Assembly: GCA_964470455.1 (NCBI GenBank)
Contig: CAYYCX010000007.1
Coordinates: forward strand, 1 to 64,000
Length of the DNA stretch: 64,000 nucleotides
Source: JAWXBM01 sp964470455
GTDB taxonomy: Bacteria; Pseudomonadota; Gammaproteobacteria; Xanthomonadales; SZUA-36
Direction: 5' to 3'
The translations under genes were made by a program, and so were the position numbers. The notes below the pieces were generated by a model, which saw only the letters and a program-made list of their open reading frames with translations, ran no database searches and was not told the origin of the DNA. Positions 51,521-59,141 of this stretch are shown here, piece after piece; positions within the stretch are counted from its first letter, which is position 1; every line of letters begins with the position of its first letter.

Positions 51521-51670
51521 TTGAACCCCTTTTTATGGCTTATTTGCTGGTATTTGGTCACCTTGTTCCAATTGAATTACTGATGCAAGGAGCAACCGTC
51601 CAGCTGACTGTGCTAAAGCATTGTTTATCAAGCTTGAGTGTAAGTAAAGCCAAGCGTCAAAGACATCTGA
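51521..51670. other. Right end of the island, promoter region of the restriction-like operon
   Basis: A relatively AT-rich spacer between the PLD-helicase start and the boundary repeat. It should contain the operon promoter, but no clear -35/-10 pair stands out. Confidence 0.35.
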
Positions 51671-51728
51671 TCAGGTCACAAACTTCCGCGCGCCTTCGAT
51701 GAACTCTTCCGCCGAGCGGGCTTTCTGG
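51671..51728. repeat. Right boundary direct repeat of the island
   Basis: 58 bases identical to 38461-38518. They form the last codons and the stop of the GST gene (minus strand, ending SAEEFIEGARKFVT). Confidence 0.85.
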
Positions 51729-52351
51729 CGGTCGGTGGGCACCTGGAGTCCGCGCTGCACGGCGGGCCGTTCGTGGATCGTCGCAATCCAGCGGGTAAGA
51801 TGTTCCAGGTCCCCGGTTTCAACACCTGACCAGTTTGCTGAACGGGCCCAGCAGAAATTGGCGATATCGGCGATCGAGTAATCACCCGCCAGGTATTCGT
51901 GGCCTGCAAGGCGCTGGTCGAGGATTTCCAGCAAACGCCGCGACTCCCGCTGGTAGCGCTCGATGGCGTAGGGAATCTTCTCGCTGTGGTAGCGGTAGAA
52001 CACATTCGCCTGGCCCATCATCGGCCCCAGCCCGGCTTTCTGGAACATCAGCCACTGGATCACCTGCGAATGTTGCTTGAACGTGGCGGGCGTATTCGGC
52101 GGCAGGAACGCGCCAGCCTTGTCCGCCAGGTACATCAGGATGGCACCGGATTCGAACACCGGGAAATCATCCTCGTCGTGATCGACGATGGCGGGTATGC
52201 GGCCGTTGGGATTGATCTGCAGGAACCAGTCCTGCTTCTGCTCCAGCCTGCTCAACTGCATGGCATGTACCTGGTAATCCAGCGCGCACTCTTCCAGCAT
52301 GATGGAGGCTTTGTAGCCGTTGGGCGTACGGGCGGTGTAAAGCGTGATCAT
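51671..52351 (-). CDS. Glutathione S-transferase family protein (island integration target)
   Basis: A 226-residue GST of the YfcG/Ure2-like group. The N-terminal thioredoxin-like domain reads ITLYTARTPNGYKASIMLEE with NPNGRIPAIVDHD and FESGAILMYLADK; the C-terminal helical domain ends TRWIATIHERPAVQRGL. Such enzymes conjugate or reduce disulfides with glutathione. The gene is intact, but its final 58 bases are repeated at the far side of the island, so the present 3' end probably came from the integrated element. Confidence 0.93.
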   Translation of the reverse strand: MITLYTARTPNGYKASIMLEECALDYQVHAMQLSRLEQKQDWFLQINPNGRIPAIVDHDEDDFPVFESGAILMYLADKAGAFLPPNTPATFKQHSQVIQWLMFQKAGLGPMMGQANVFYRYHSEKIPYAIERYQRESRRLLEILDQRLAGHEYLAGDYSIADIANFCWARSANWSGVETGDLEHLTRWIATIHERPAVQRGLQVPTDRQKARSAEEFIEGARKFVT

Positions 52352-52412
52352 GTTGCGATCCGCGATCAGGTTGTGCCGAGAAGTTGTACGGTCATGAGCG
52401 GTAGTGTCAGAG

Positions 52413-53168
52413 TCATTGTTTGGCCAGCCAGCTTAACATGGCCGCCGACACTTCCTCGGGCGCTTCCAGGGTGACCATATGGCCGCTGCCCTTGATGAGC
52501 AGCAGGTTTGAACCGGTGATCCCCTGAGCCAGTTGCTCGCTCATCCATGGCGGGCACACCTGGTCCTCTTCGCCGCAGATCACCAGGCTGGGGCAGCGGA
52601 TTTCGCCCAGCAATTCGCGGTAATCGCGACGGGTGTTGAGCGCCTGGCACTGGCGCAGGTAGATATCAGCGCCGAGCAACTGCCCCATGTCCTGGATTTC
52701 CCACTTGATCAGGGAGTCATCCTGGTTGGCCTTGCCCAGGGAGGGAGGGATCAGAACTTCCTGCATCAGCTTGGCCATGGGTTCGCGCCTGGCGCGTTCC
52801 ATCAGCGCCAGCCGCGGCTCGATCTGGTGCGGCTTTTCATTGCGCGCCGTGCTGCCCAGCAACGCCAGGCGCAGCACCCGGTCCGGCGCCTGGCGCCAGA
52901 TTTCCAGCGCCACGATGCCGCCCATGGAGAATCCGGCCAGGGAAAAATTTTCCGGGGCGGATTGAAGGATGAGCCGGGCGATTTCCTCGATGGTATCGGC
53001 GGTGGTGATATCCGCCACACGGATTTCGGAGCAGCGCACTCCGAGGGCCGCCAGCTGGTGCCGCCAGACGCGTTCGTCGTTCATCATGCCGGGGACCAGC
53101 AGGAGAGGGGCGAAGGTGTTTCGGTCGTTCAAGATCGGATTGCTCCCTGGACTGTAGGAGGCAGCCAT
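52413..53168 (-). CDS. Alpha/beta hydrolase
   Basis: A 251-residue alpha/beta hydrolase. The oxyanion strand is APLLLVPGMMND, the nucleophile elbow GFSMGG, the acid lies in CGEEDQVCP and the His in GSGHMV. The substrate is unknown; the sequence is of the bioH/lysophospholipase-like type. The first ATG (53168) is part of a REP-like repeat (GGCAGCATGGCTGCC); a TTG at 53132 preceded by GGGAG is a reasonable alternative start that would leave the repeat untranslated. Confidence 0.88.
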   Translation of the reverse strand: MAASYSPGSNPILNDRNTFAPLLLVPGMMNDERVWRHQLAALGVRCSEIRVADITTADTIEEIARLILQSAPENFSLAGFSMGGIVALEIWRQAPDRVLRLALLGSTARNEKPHQIEPRLALMERARREPMAKLMQEVLIPPSLGKANQDDSLIKWEIQDMGQLLGADIYLRQCQALNTRRDYRELLGEIRCPSLVICGEEDQVCPPWMSEQLAQGITGSNLLLIKGSGHMVTLEAPEEVSAAMLSWLAKQ

Positions 53169-53390
53169 GCTGCCGAAAAATCACCACCTGTCGCGAGCGT
53201 GGCTCGCTCCCACAACTACCAAATGGTCACTGGGTTTGTGGGAGGCAGCCATGCTGCCGAAAATTCGCCGCCTGTTGCGAGCTTGGCTCGCTTCCACAAC
53301 TACCAAATGGTCACTGGGTTTGTGGGAGGCAGCCATGCTGCCGAAAAATCACCACCTGTCGCGAGCGTGGCTCGCTCCCACCATTGCAAA
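53154..53390. repeat. Three 84-bp tandem copies of a REP-like pair
   Basis: Units begin at 53154, 53238 and 53322. Each holds GGCAGCCATGCTGCC and, about 20 bases on, GCGAGCGTGGCTCGC, then a linker with AACTACCAAATGGTCACTGG. The last copy stops next to the CocE stop codon. Sequence identity between units is very high, suggesting recent expansion. Confidence 0.88.
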
Positions 53391-55649
53391 TTATTGGTAA
53401 TCCCGCGGGATGGTTTCTTCCCAACGCTTCTCGCGCACCACTTCGCCGTTCTCGGTCAGCCGCCGGAAATACTGGTAATAGAAGTTATCGGTATCGCTGC
53501 GGAAATCCAGCCCGCCCTCAAACAGCAGGGTGCGGCCGTTGGTTTCCACCGTGATCACGTGCGTGCCGATCATCGCGGTGTTCTCAGGGTTTGAATCCAA
53601 AGTGCGATGCTCGATGGTTTCGCGATAGGTTTCAGTGCCCCAGGGATACTGCGAACCGCCGCTGCTGGTGGCCTTGATCACCACCTCGCCGGTTTGCGGG
53701 TTGCGGTCCACCGAACTGATTTCGCCGTAGCCAGAGGCTGTTACGTCATCCGTGGCCAGAGCGCCAAATCCTTCGGCTCCGGCCACCACCACCGGTGGCA
53801 GGAATTCGGGTTGCGCCAGGCCTTCAGTGTCCAACAGCGGCAGCACCAGCCGGGCTGGTGTGTCGCCACCGATCTGCAGCGAAGTGGTCACCGGATAGGG
53901 CGTGGGCCAGAACATCGGCCACTGCGCATTGCTGATGGAGAGGCGGATGCGGTGGCCCGGCTGGAACACCCAGGAGGTGAAATACATTTCGATATCGGCC
54001 GGGAAAAACTCACCCGGCACCAGGTCTTCGGGCTCACGAGCAGAATTGCGGTGCGTACCATTGAAGCCTTTGCCGGTGATCAGCGTGACCTGGCCATCCG
54101 GTGCCACGTCGCTGATGCGCACAAACCAGTTGGCGCGGATGGCATCGGACGCCACCTGCAGCAGGGCTTTGGGATGGCCGAGGATGGTCAATTCTTCCGT
54201 GAGCACCGGCGAGTCGTACACCAGGCTGAAGGTGTCGGTGCCGCGCTGGTCGTGGGCGATATCGCCCCACCACATCACCGGGCCGCTGGCTTCAAAGCCG
54301 GTGGTGGGCATGTTCTTCAATTGGTGCACGGTGGCCTCTGGGGCGCTGGCCGCAAGTCCGTGGTTTGGCCCGGCGAACCAGGTCTGTTCCGTAACCCGTT
54401 CGTTGGGCCAGTGGTCGAGATAGACCCAGCGCCCCGGCGCAACGTCCAGTCTGGGTCCAGGCGGGTGCCAGTCACGCAGGTACACGGCGAATGCGGGCTC
54501 GTCCGTGATGCCGGTGTCGATATCCTTCAGCCAGTAATCAAACCAGCGCGTGGCCTCGTGGCGCCATTCCATGCCGGGTTCGGGATACGGCTCGTGCGGA
54601 AAGCTGTGGTTCCACGCGCCGATCATGGCTTTCACCGGCGCATTTTTCACCCGCTCCAGCATGCGTGGCAGGCTGTTGCGGTAGCCGTCGTACCAGCCGC
54701 CGATGTGAAAGGTGGGGATGCGGATGGTGTCGTGCCGGTCGCGCCAGGAACCGCGGTCCCAGTACGGCCCATCACGCTGCTGGCGCTTGTGCGACAGCAC
54801 CCAGGGTTCGGCATCGAAGCGGTTTGTGGCCCAGTCATCGTCCAGCACATACTCCGGCGCGCCGGGCATGGCGTTGTACAGCTCGGCCGACATCTCCCAG
54901 GAATCGAGGTGCATGATGCCGTCGATGTAGTGCACATCTTCCTGGTACAGGTCCTCGGTGGCGTCGATGGCGATGATGGTTTTCAGCGCAGGGTGGCCGC
55001 GGCCCGCCATCTGGATGGCGTTGAAGCCGCCCCAGGAAATGCCCAGCATGGCCACCTTGCCGGTGGACCAGGGCTGCGCGGCCAGCCAGTCGAGAACCGC
55101 GTCACCATCGGCCCATTCCTGGTCGGAATATTCGTAGGGAACGATTTGGCCCTCGCTGTTGCCGGTGCCGCGGATATCGACCCGGGCGTAGACATAACCA
55201 CGCTCGACAAAGTAGCCGTAGTGGCTTTTGTTGCGGTTGAGGTCTTCATCCTTGCGGTACGGCAGGTACTCCAGCAACACCGGGAACTGCTCGCCGGGTT
55301 TGCCGCCGGTAGGCAGCAGCAGGTCCGCCTCGAGGTGCACGCCGTCCGGCATCGGGATGGCAACGGTTTCCTTGCGAATACCGTAGTTCGCTGCTGAAGG
55401 GGGTTCGGCGGCAATCGCGGCAATGGCAAACAGCCATGCAAACAGGGCAAGAATTGCAGGAGGCAGCCTGTTGCGGACCGGGCTTGCCCGGTCGCGAGCG
55501 TGGCTCGCTCCTACAGCCACTGTCTCCCGGTCGCGAGCGTGGCTCGCTCCTACAGCCACTGTCTCCCGGTCGCGAGCATGGCTCGCTCCTACAGTGCTGT
55601 GGGAGGCAGCCATGCTGCCGACCAGCCGCTCCACAAGCCGCTTCACCAT
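53391..55649 (-). CDS. CocE/NonD (S15-type) hydrolase with REP-encoded N-terminus
   Basis: An alpha/beta hydrolase of the CocE/X-prolyl dipeptidyl-peptidase family, 752 residues. The nucleophile is in GISWGGFNAIQMA, and a C-terminal jelly-roll domain follows (SWVFQPGHRIRLSISNAQWP). A hydrophobic export signal (ILALFAWLFAIAAIAA) starts only near residue 66: before it, about 50 residues are translated REP repeats with period 13 (GASHARDRETVA). ATG 55649 lies three bases after the upstream stop, which supports coupling; a GTG inside the repeats preceded by GGGAG would give a normal signal instead. Confidence 0.88.
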   Translation of the reverse strand: MVKRLVERLVGSMAASHSTVGASHARDRETVAVGASHARDRETVAVGASHARDRASPVRNRLPPAILALFAWLFAIAAIAAEPPSAANYGIRKETVAIPMPDGVHLEADLLLPTGGKPGEQFPVLLEYLPYRKDEDLNRNKSHYGYFVERGYVYARVDIRGTGNSEGQIVPYEYSDQEWADGDAVLDWLAAQPWSTGKVAMLGISWGGFNAIQMAGRGHPALKTIIAIDATEDLYQEDVHYIDGIMHLDSWEMSAELYNAMPGAPEYVLDDDWATNRFDAEPWVLSHKRQQRDGPYWDRGSWRDRHDTIRIPTFHIGGWYDGYRNSLPRMLERVKNAPVKAMIGAWNHSFPHEPYPEPGMEWRHEATRWFDYWLKDIDTGITDEPAFAVYLRDWHPPGPRLDVAPGRWVYLDHWPNERVTEQTWFAGPNHGLAASAPEATVHQLKNMPTTGFEASGPVMWWGDIAHDQRGTDTFSLVYDSPVLTEELTILGHPKALLQVASDAIRANWFVRISDVAPDGQVTLITGKGFNGTHRNSAREPEDLVPGEFFPADIEMYFTSWVFQPGHRIRLSISNAQWPMFWPTPYPVTTSLQIGGDTPARLVLPLLDTEGLAQPEFLPPVVVAGAEGFGALATDDVTASGYGEISSVDRNPQTGEVVIKATSSGGSQYPWGTETYRETIEHRTLDSNPENTAMIGTHVITVETNGRTLLFEGGLDFRSDTDNFYYQYFRRLTENGEVVREKRWEETIPRDYQ
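55490..55625. repeat. Three 39-bp tandem REP-like units plus an inverted unit, inside a coding frame
   Basis: Units begin at 55490, 55529 and 55568, each with GTCGCGAGCGTGGCTCGCTC. Period 39 keeps the reading frame. A GGGAGGCAGCCATGCTGCC unit follows. Confidence 0.88.
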
Positions 55650-55652
55650 CTG

Positions 55653-58600
55653 CTAGATCCCTGTCGGGGAGACAAACGGCAACTGCCTGCTTTGAGCCCA
55701 GTCATTGATGGGTGCGATCAGCTCATTGTTGATGCGCTGCAGTTCAGCCTGCTGCCGGGACCATTCCGCTTTCACATCGGCCAGCCGTTCCAACTGCCCG
55801 CCGGTCACGGGCGCGCCGGTGTCGTCGATCACATCGAACAGATAACGTATCTGACCGGCCAGCTTGGTTTCCCAGGCGTCCTCGTCTTCGTAGGTCTGGT
55901 GCAGTTTCTGGTTGATGGCCTCATCCCAGGCATTGAGCGCATCCACCGCAGCTTTGCCCTGGGTTTGCAATTCCGCCTGGCCGGGATAATCGGCCATCAG
56001 GGTCTCGATCTGGCCACGCGCCTTGCGCGCTTCCGCCAGCCTTTGCAACACCGTGCCCAGCAGCGCTGAGGTTTCATTGGCGCGGTCGGCCCACTCTCGC
56101 ATTTCAGCCGGCGTGGCAGTCAGGCGCGGGTCGGCCACCAGGCTGAAACCGGTTTGGGCGGTTTCGCCATTGGCGCTGACCCGCAGTGAGTAATCCCCCG
56201 GCAGCACCCGCGGCCCGCTGAAGCCGGCAAACAGCGCGATGTTCTTCACGCACTGCAGGTTCTCGGTGCGGAAATTCCACTCCCACTTTTGCAGGCCCTT
56301 GGACTTGCTGGGGTATTCCGCCTCAAACGGCATGCGTGGGTCGGCGTTGACAGCGCGACAGCGTTCGAAATCGGTTTCCTCGCTGGTGTAAGTGCGGATC
56401 ACCTTGCCGGCGGAATCGAGGATCTCGATCTTCACGCTGTCGGCATCTTTCGGGAGCTGGTAGTAAACGGGCAGGCTGTTGGGCGGGTTACTGCCTTCGA
56501 AGTTATCCGCCCGTCCCGTGCCCTGCAGCATGGTGACGGTGCCGGGCTGGAATACGCGCAGCTTGTCCGACTCAACCTGCTCCGCCTGGCGCACCACGAA
56601 CAGGTCATCCAGCACCCAGTAGCTGCGGCCCTGGGTGGCGACCACCAGTGAATCCTGGCGGATCTTGAGGTCGGTGATGGGCACCGGCGGCAGGTTCAGC
56701 TGCAGTGAACGCCAGTTGGCGCCATCGTCATAGGACACGAACATGCCTGCTTCGGTGCCGGCGTACAGCAGGCCTCGGCGGCTCGGGTCTTCGCGCACCA
56801 CGCGCACGAAGGTATTGGCCGGTAAGCCTTTGTCGAGGCGTTTCCAGCTTTTGCCGTAATCGCTGGTCTTGTAGATGTAAGGGCTGAAATCATTCAGCTT
56901 GTGGCCGTGTACCGCCAGGTAGGCGGTAGCGGGATCATGCGGGCTGACCTCGATGGCGTTGATGTAAGCCTCGTCGCTGTATTTGCCTTTGTGCGGCGGT
57001 GAGACGTTGGCCCAGTTCTCGCCGCCATCGCGGGTGATGTGCAGGAAGCCATCGTCCGCGCCGGCCCAGATGGTGCCGGCCTCGTGTGGTGATTCGACAA
57101 TGTAGAACAGCGTGTTGTAGTACTCCGCGCCGACGTTTTCAGGGGTCAGCGGCCCGCCATTGCGGCCCTGCTTTTCCGGGTCATTGCGGGTCAGGTCGGG
57201 GCTGATGGCGGTCCAGGTGGCGCCGCGGTCGGTGCTTTTCAGCACGTATTGGGTGCCGTAGTAAATGATCGAGTGATCGTGCGGTGAAGTGGCCACCGGT
57301 GTATTCCAGTTGGTGCGGTAGCGCAGGTCTTTCGCATCCATGCCGAACATCATCTGCGGATAGGGAATGATCACGCGGGTGAGTTCGGTGTCGCGGTCAT
57401 ACTCGGTGAGCGTGCCGTTGATGGAGCCGGCGTACACCAGCCGCGGGTTGTCGGGATCGAACGCCACATGCGCGCTCTCGCCGCCGCCCACGTCGTAGTA
57501 GTCCGACACACCGATGCCGCCGTACAGGCTGCGGCTGGCGATGGCCACGGTGGTGTTGTCCTGCTGGCCGCCGTAAATGCGGAACGGCACCTGGTTGTCG
57601 GTGGCCACGCGGTAAAACTGCGCGGTGGGCTGGTTCATGATGGACGACCAGGTTTCGCCGCCATCAAAGGTCACCGTGGCGCCGCCGTCGTTGCCACTGA
57701 TCATGTTGTCGGAATCAGCCGGGTTGATCCAGTGATCGTGGTGGTCGCCGTGCGGGGTGGACACCTTGGTCCAGGTTTTGCCGGCGTCGATGGATTTGTA
57801 CAGGCCGGTGTTCAGCACCCAGATGGTGTTGGGGTTGATCGGGTCGGCCGCCATGTGGATGTAGTACCAGGCGCGGGTGTGCAGGGCGCGGTGGCCGTTG
57901 ATCAATGTCCAGCTGCCGCCGGCATCCTCGCTGCGCCACAGGCCGCCCTTTTCATGCTCGGCCTCGATGATGGCGTACACGCGTTCCGGCATGGCGGCGG
58001 AAATGCCGATGCCGATCTTGCCGATCACATTCGGCAACCCGCCTTCCAGTTTCTTCCAGCTGTCGCCGCCGTCGGTGCTCTTGAAGATGCCACCCTCGGT
58101 GCCGCCGGACTTGATGAACCAGGGCGTGCGCCCGTGTTGCCACATGGCCGCATACAGGATGCGCGGATTGGACGGATCCATGACGATGTCGGTGGCGCCG
58201 GTTTCCGGCCCCACGCGCAACACCTGCTGCCAGGTGGTGCCGCCATCGGTGGTGCGGTACACGCCGCGTTCATCGCTGGGGCCCCAGATCTGGCCCTGCA
58301 CCGCCACCAGCGCCACGTCCGGGTTGGTGGGGTGGATCACGATCTTCGCAATCTGCCCGGACTTCTCCAGGCCGATGTGTTTCCAGGTTTGGCCGGCATC
58401 AGTCGACTTCCACATGCCATCACCGTGCGAGGTGGTGACGCCACGGATCGGTGCTTCGCCGGTACCGACATACACCACGTTGGAGTCGGATTCAGCCACC
58501 GCCACGGCGCCGATGGTGCCCACCTTGAAGAAGCCATCGGAAATGTTTTCCCAGGTAGTACCGGCATTGGTGGTCTTCCACACACCGCCGCCGGTGGCGC

Positions 58601-58802
58601 CCATGTAGTACAGGTTGGGCTGGCCAGGAACGCCGGTTACCGCAGTGACACGGCCTCCGCGCCAGGGCCCGACCAGGCGGTATTCAACGCCTTCAAGCCC
58701 CGGCGAAGGATTAGTTGCGGCCTGGGTGCAATTGGCAAGCACCAGTATAAGCAGGGGAAGTGCGGTCAGCAGGATGCGCGAGGGAAGCAGGTGAATTTTC
58801 AT
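55653..58802 (-). CDS. Exported VPS10/sortilin-like BNR-repeat protein
   Basis: A 1049-residue secreted protein. A signal peptide (LLTALPLLILVLANCTQA, possibly with lipobox LANC) precedes a ten-bladed-type beta-propeller built of BNR/Asp-box repeats (WKTTNAGTTWENIS, YRTTDGGTTWQQV, FKSTDGGDSWKKL). A C-terminal beta domain and helical tail follow. Bacterial members are uncharacterised exported proteins often annotated as glycosyl hydrolases. It precedes the CocE-type hydrolase by three bases in one operon and is divergent from a TonB-dependent receptor, suggesting joint uptake and breakdown of a polymer or peptide. Confidence 0.9.
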   Translation of the reverse strand: MKIHLLPSRILLTALPLLILVLANCTQAATNPSPGLEGVEYRLVGPWRGGRVTAVTGVPGQPNLYYMGATGGGVWKTTNAGTTWENISDGFFKVGTIGAVAVAESDSNVVYVGTGEAPIRGVTTSHGDGMWKSTDAGQTWKHIGLEKSGQIAKIVIHPTNPDVALVAVQGQIWGPSDERGVYRTTDGGTTWQQVLRVGPETGATDIVMDPSNPRILYAAMWQHGRTPWFIKSGGTEGGIFKSTDGGDSWKKLEGGLPNVIGKIGIGISAAMPERVYAIIEAEHEKGGLWRSEDAGGSWTLINGHRALHTRAWYYIHMAADPINPNTIWVLNTGLYKSIDAGKTWTKVSTPHGDHHDHWINPADSDNMISGNDGGATVTFDGGETWSSIMNQPTAQFYRVATDNQVPFRIYGGQQDNTTVAIASRSLYGGIGVSDYYDVGGGESAHVAFDPDNPRLVYAGSINGTLTEYDRDTELTRVIIPYPQMMFGMDAKDLRYRTNWNTPVATSPHDHSIIYYGTQYVLKSTDRGATWTAISPDLTRNDPEKQGRNGGPLTPENVGAEYYNTLFYIVESPHEAGTIWAGADDGFLHITRDGGENWANVSPPHKGKYSDEAYINAIEVSPHDPATAYLAVHGHKLNDFSPYIYKTSDYGKSWKRLDKGLPANTFVRVVREDPSRRGLLYAGTEAGMFVSYDDGANWRSLQLNLPPVPITDLKIRQDSLVVATQGRSYWVLDDLFVVRQAEQVESDKLRVFQPGTVTMLQGTGRADNFEGSNPPNSLPVYYQLPKDADSVKIEILDSAGKVIRTYTSEETDFERCRAVNADPRMPFEAEYPSKSKGLQKWEWNFRTENLQCVKNIALFAGFSGPRVLPGDYSLRVSANGETAQTGFSLVADPRLTATPAEMREWADRANETSALLGTVLQRLAEARKARGQIETLMADYPGQAELQTQGKAAVDALNAWDEAINQKLHQTYEDEDAWETKLAGQIRYLFDVIDDTGAPVTGGQLERLADVKAEWSRQQAELQRINNELIAPINDWAQSRQLPFVSPTGI

Positions 58803-58964
58803 GGATTAAACCCGGTTTGTGTCTTTTGTGGATTCAGCAGCATACTGAAAACTACATCCAGTCGCACCTGCATGGCCATATCCTGGCTTGGTGGCCTTGC
58901 CCCTGCCCGATTGACGCGTTGCTGGTACGTGATGGACAAAAGCTATTCATCCATGTTTGCGCAT

Positions 58965-58994
58965 TTGCCACTTTACTCGCGTTAAATTTATGTT
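58965..58994 (+). promoter_or_regulatory. Possible sigma-70 promoter of the TonB-dependent receptor gene
   Basis: TTGCCA and TATGTT are 18 bases apart in the most AT-rich part of the 339-bp divergent spacer (58803-59141). Both boxes match the consensus at four of six positions, so this is weak. Nothing else is seen in the spacer. Confidence 0.28.
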
Positions 58995-59141
58995 TAATCT
59001 GCTTATGCAAGTTAGTAGGCGCAACGGGCCTGCTCTACTCCCGCCAACGCCTCAACTGTATCCGCCTGTCTGGTCGGGCGGAAAAATTCCAAAAACCATA
59101 ACGAGTTGAACCAGAGTTCAGTCTGTAACCGGGGAAACACT

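Larger units (their letters stand above)
38461..51728. mobile_element. Putative genomic island in the GST 3' end (direct-repeat flanked)
   Basis: A 58-bp perfect direct repeat (38461-38518 and 51671-51728) bounds about 13.2 kb of accessory genes that look like defence functions and are visibly less GC-rich than the flanks. Without the insert, the quinone-reductase and GST genes would converge 42 bases apart. Insertion into the 3' end of a gene with regeneration of that end is the classic result of site-specific integration. No integrase or tRNA gene is visible, so the element may have been mobilised in trans or have lost its integrase. Confidence 0.65.

Noticed and set aside
53154..53390. CRISPR array
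   Set aside because: The units are tandem copies including their linkers; there are no unique spacers and no cas genes, and the repeats match the REP family.
53167..53400. 77-aa plus-strand frame with repeated peptide
   Set aside because: It is the translation of the 84-bp REP array (period divisible by three) without a start signal of its own.
57468..58985. 505-aa plus-strand reading frame
   Set aside because: Antisense to the VPS10-like gene; no coherent domain, typical long shadow frame in GC-rich DNA.
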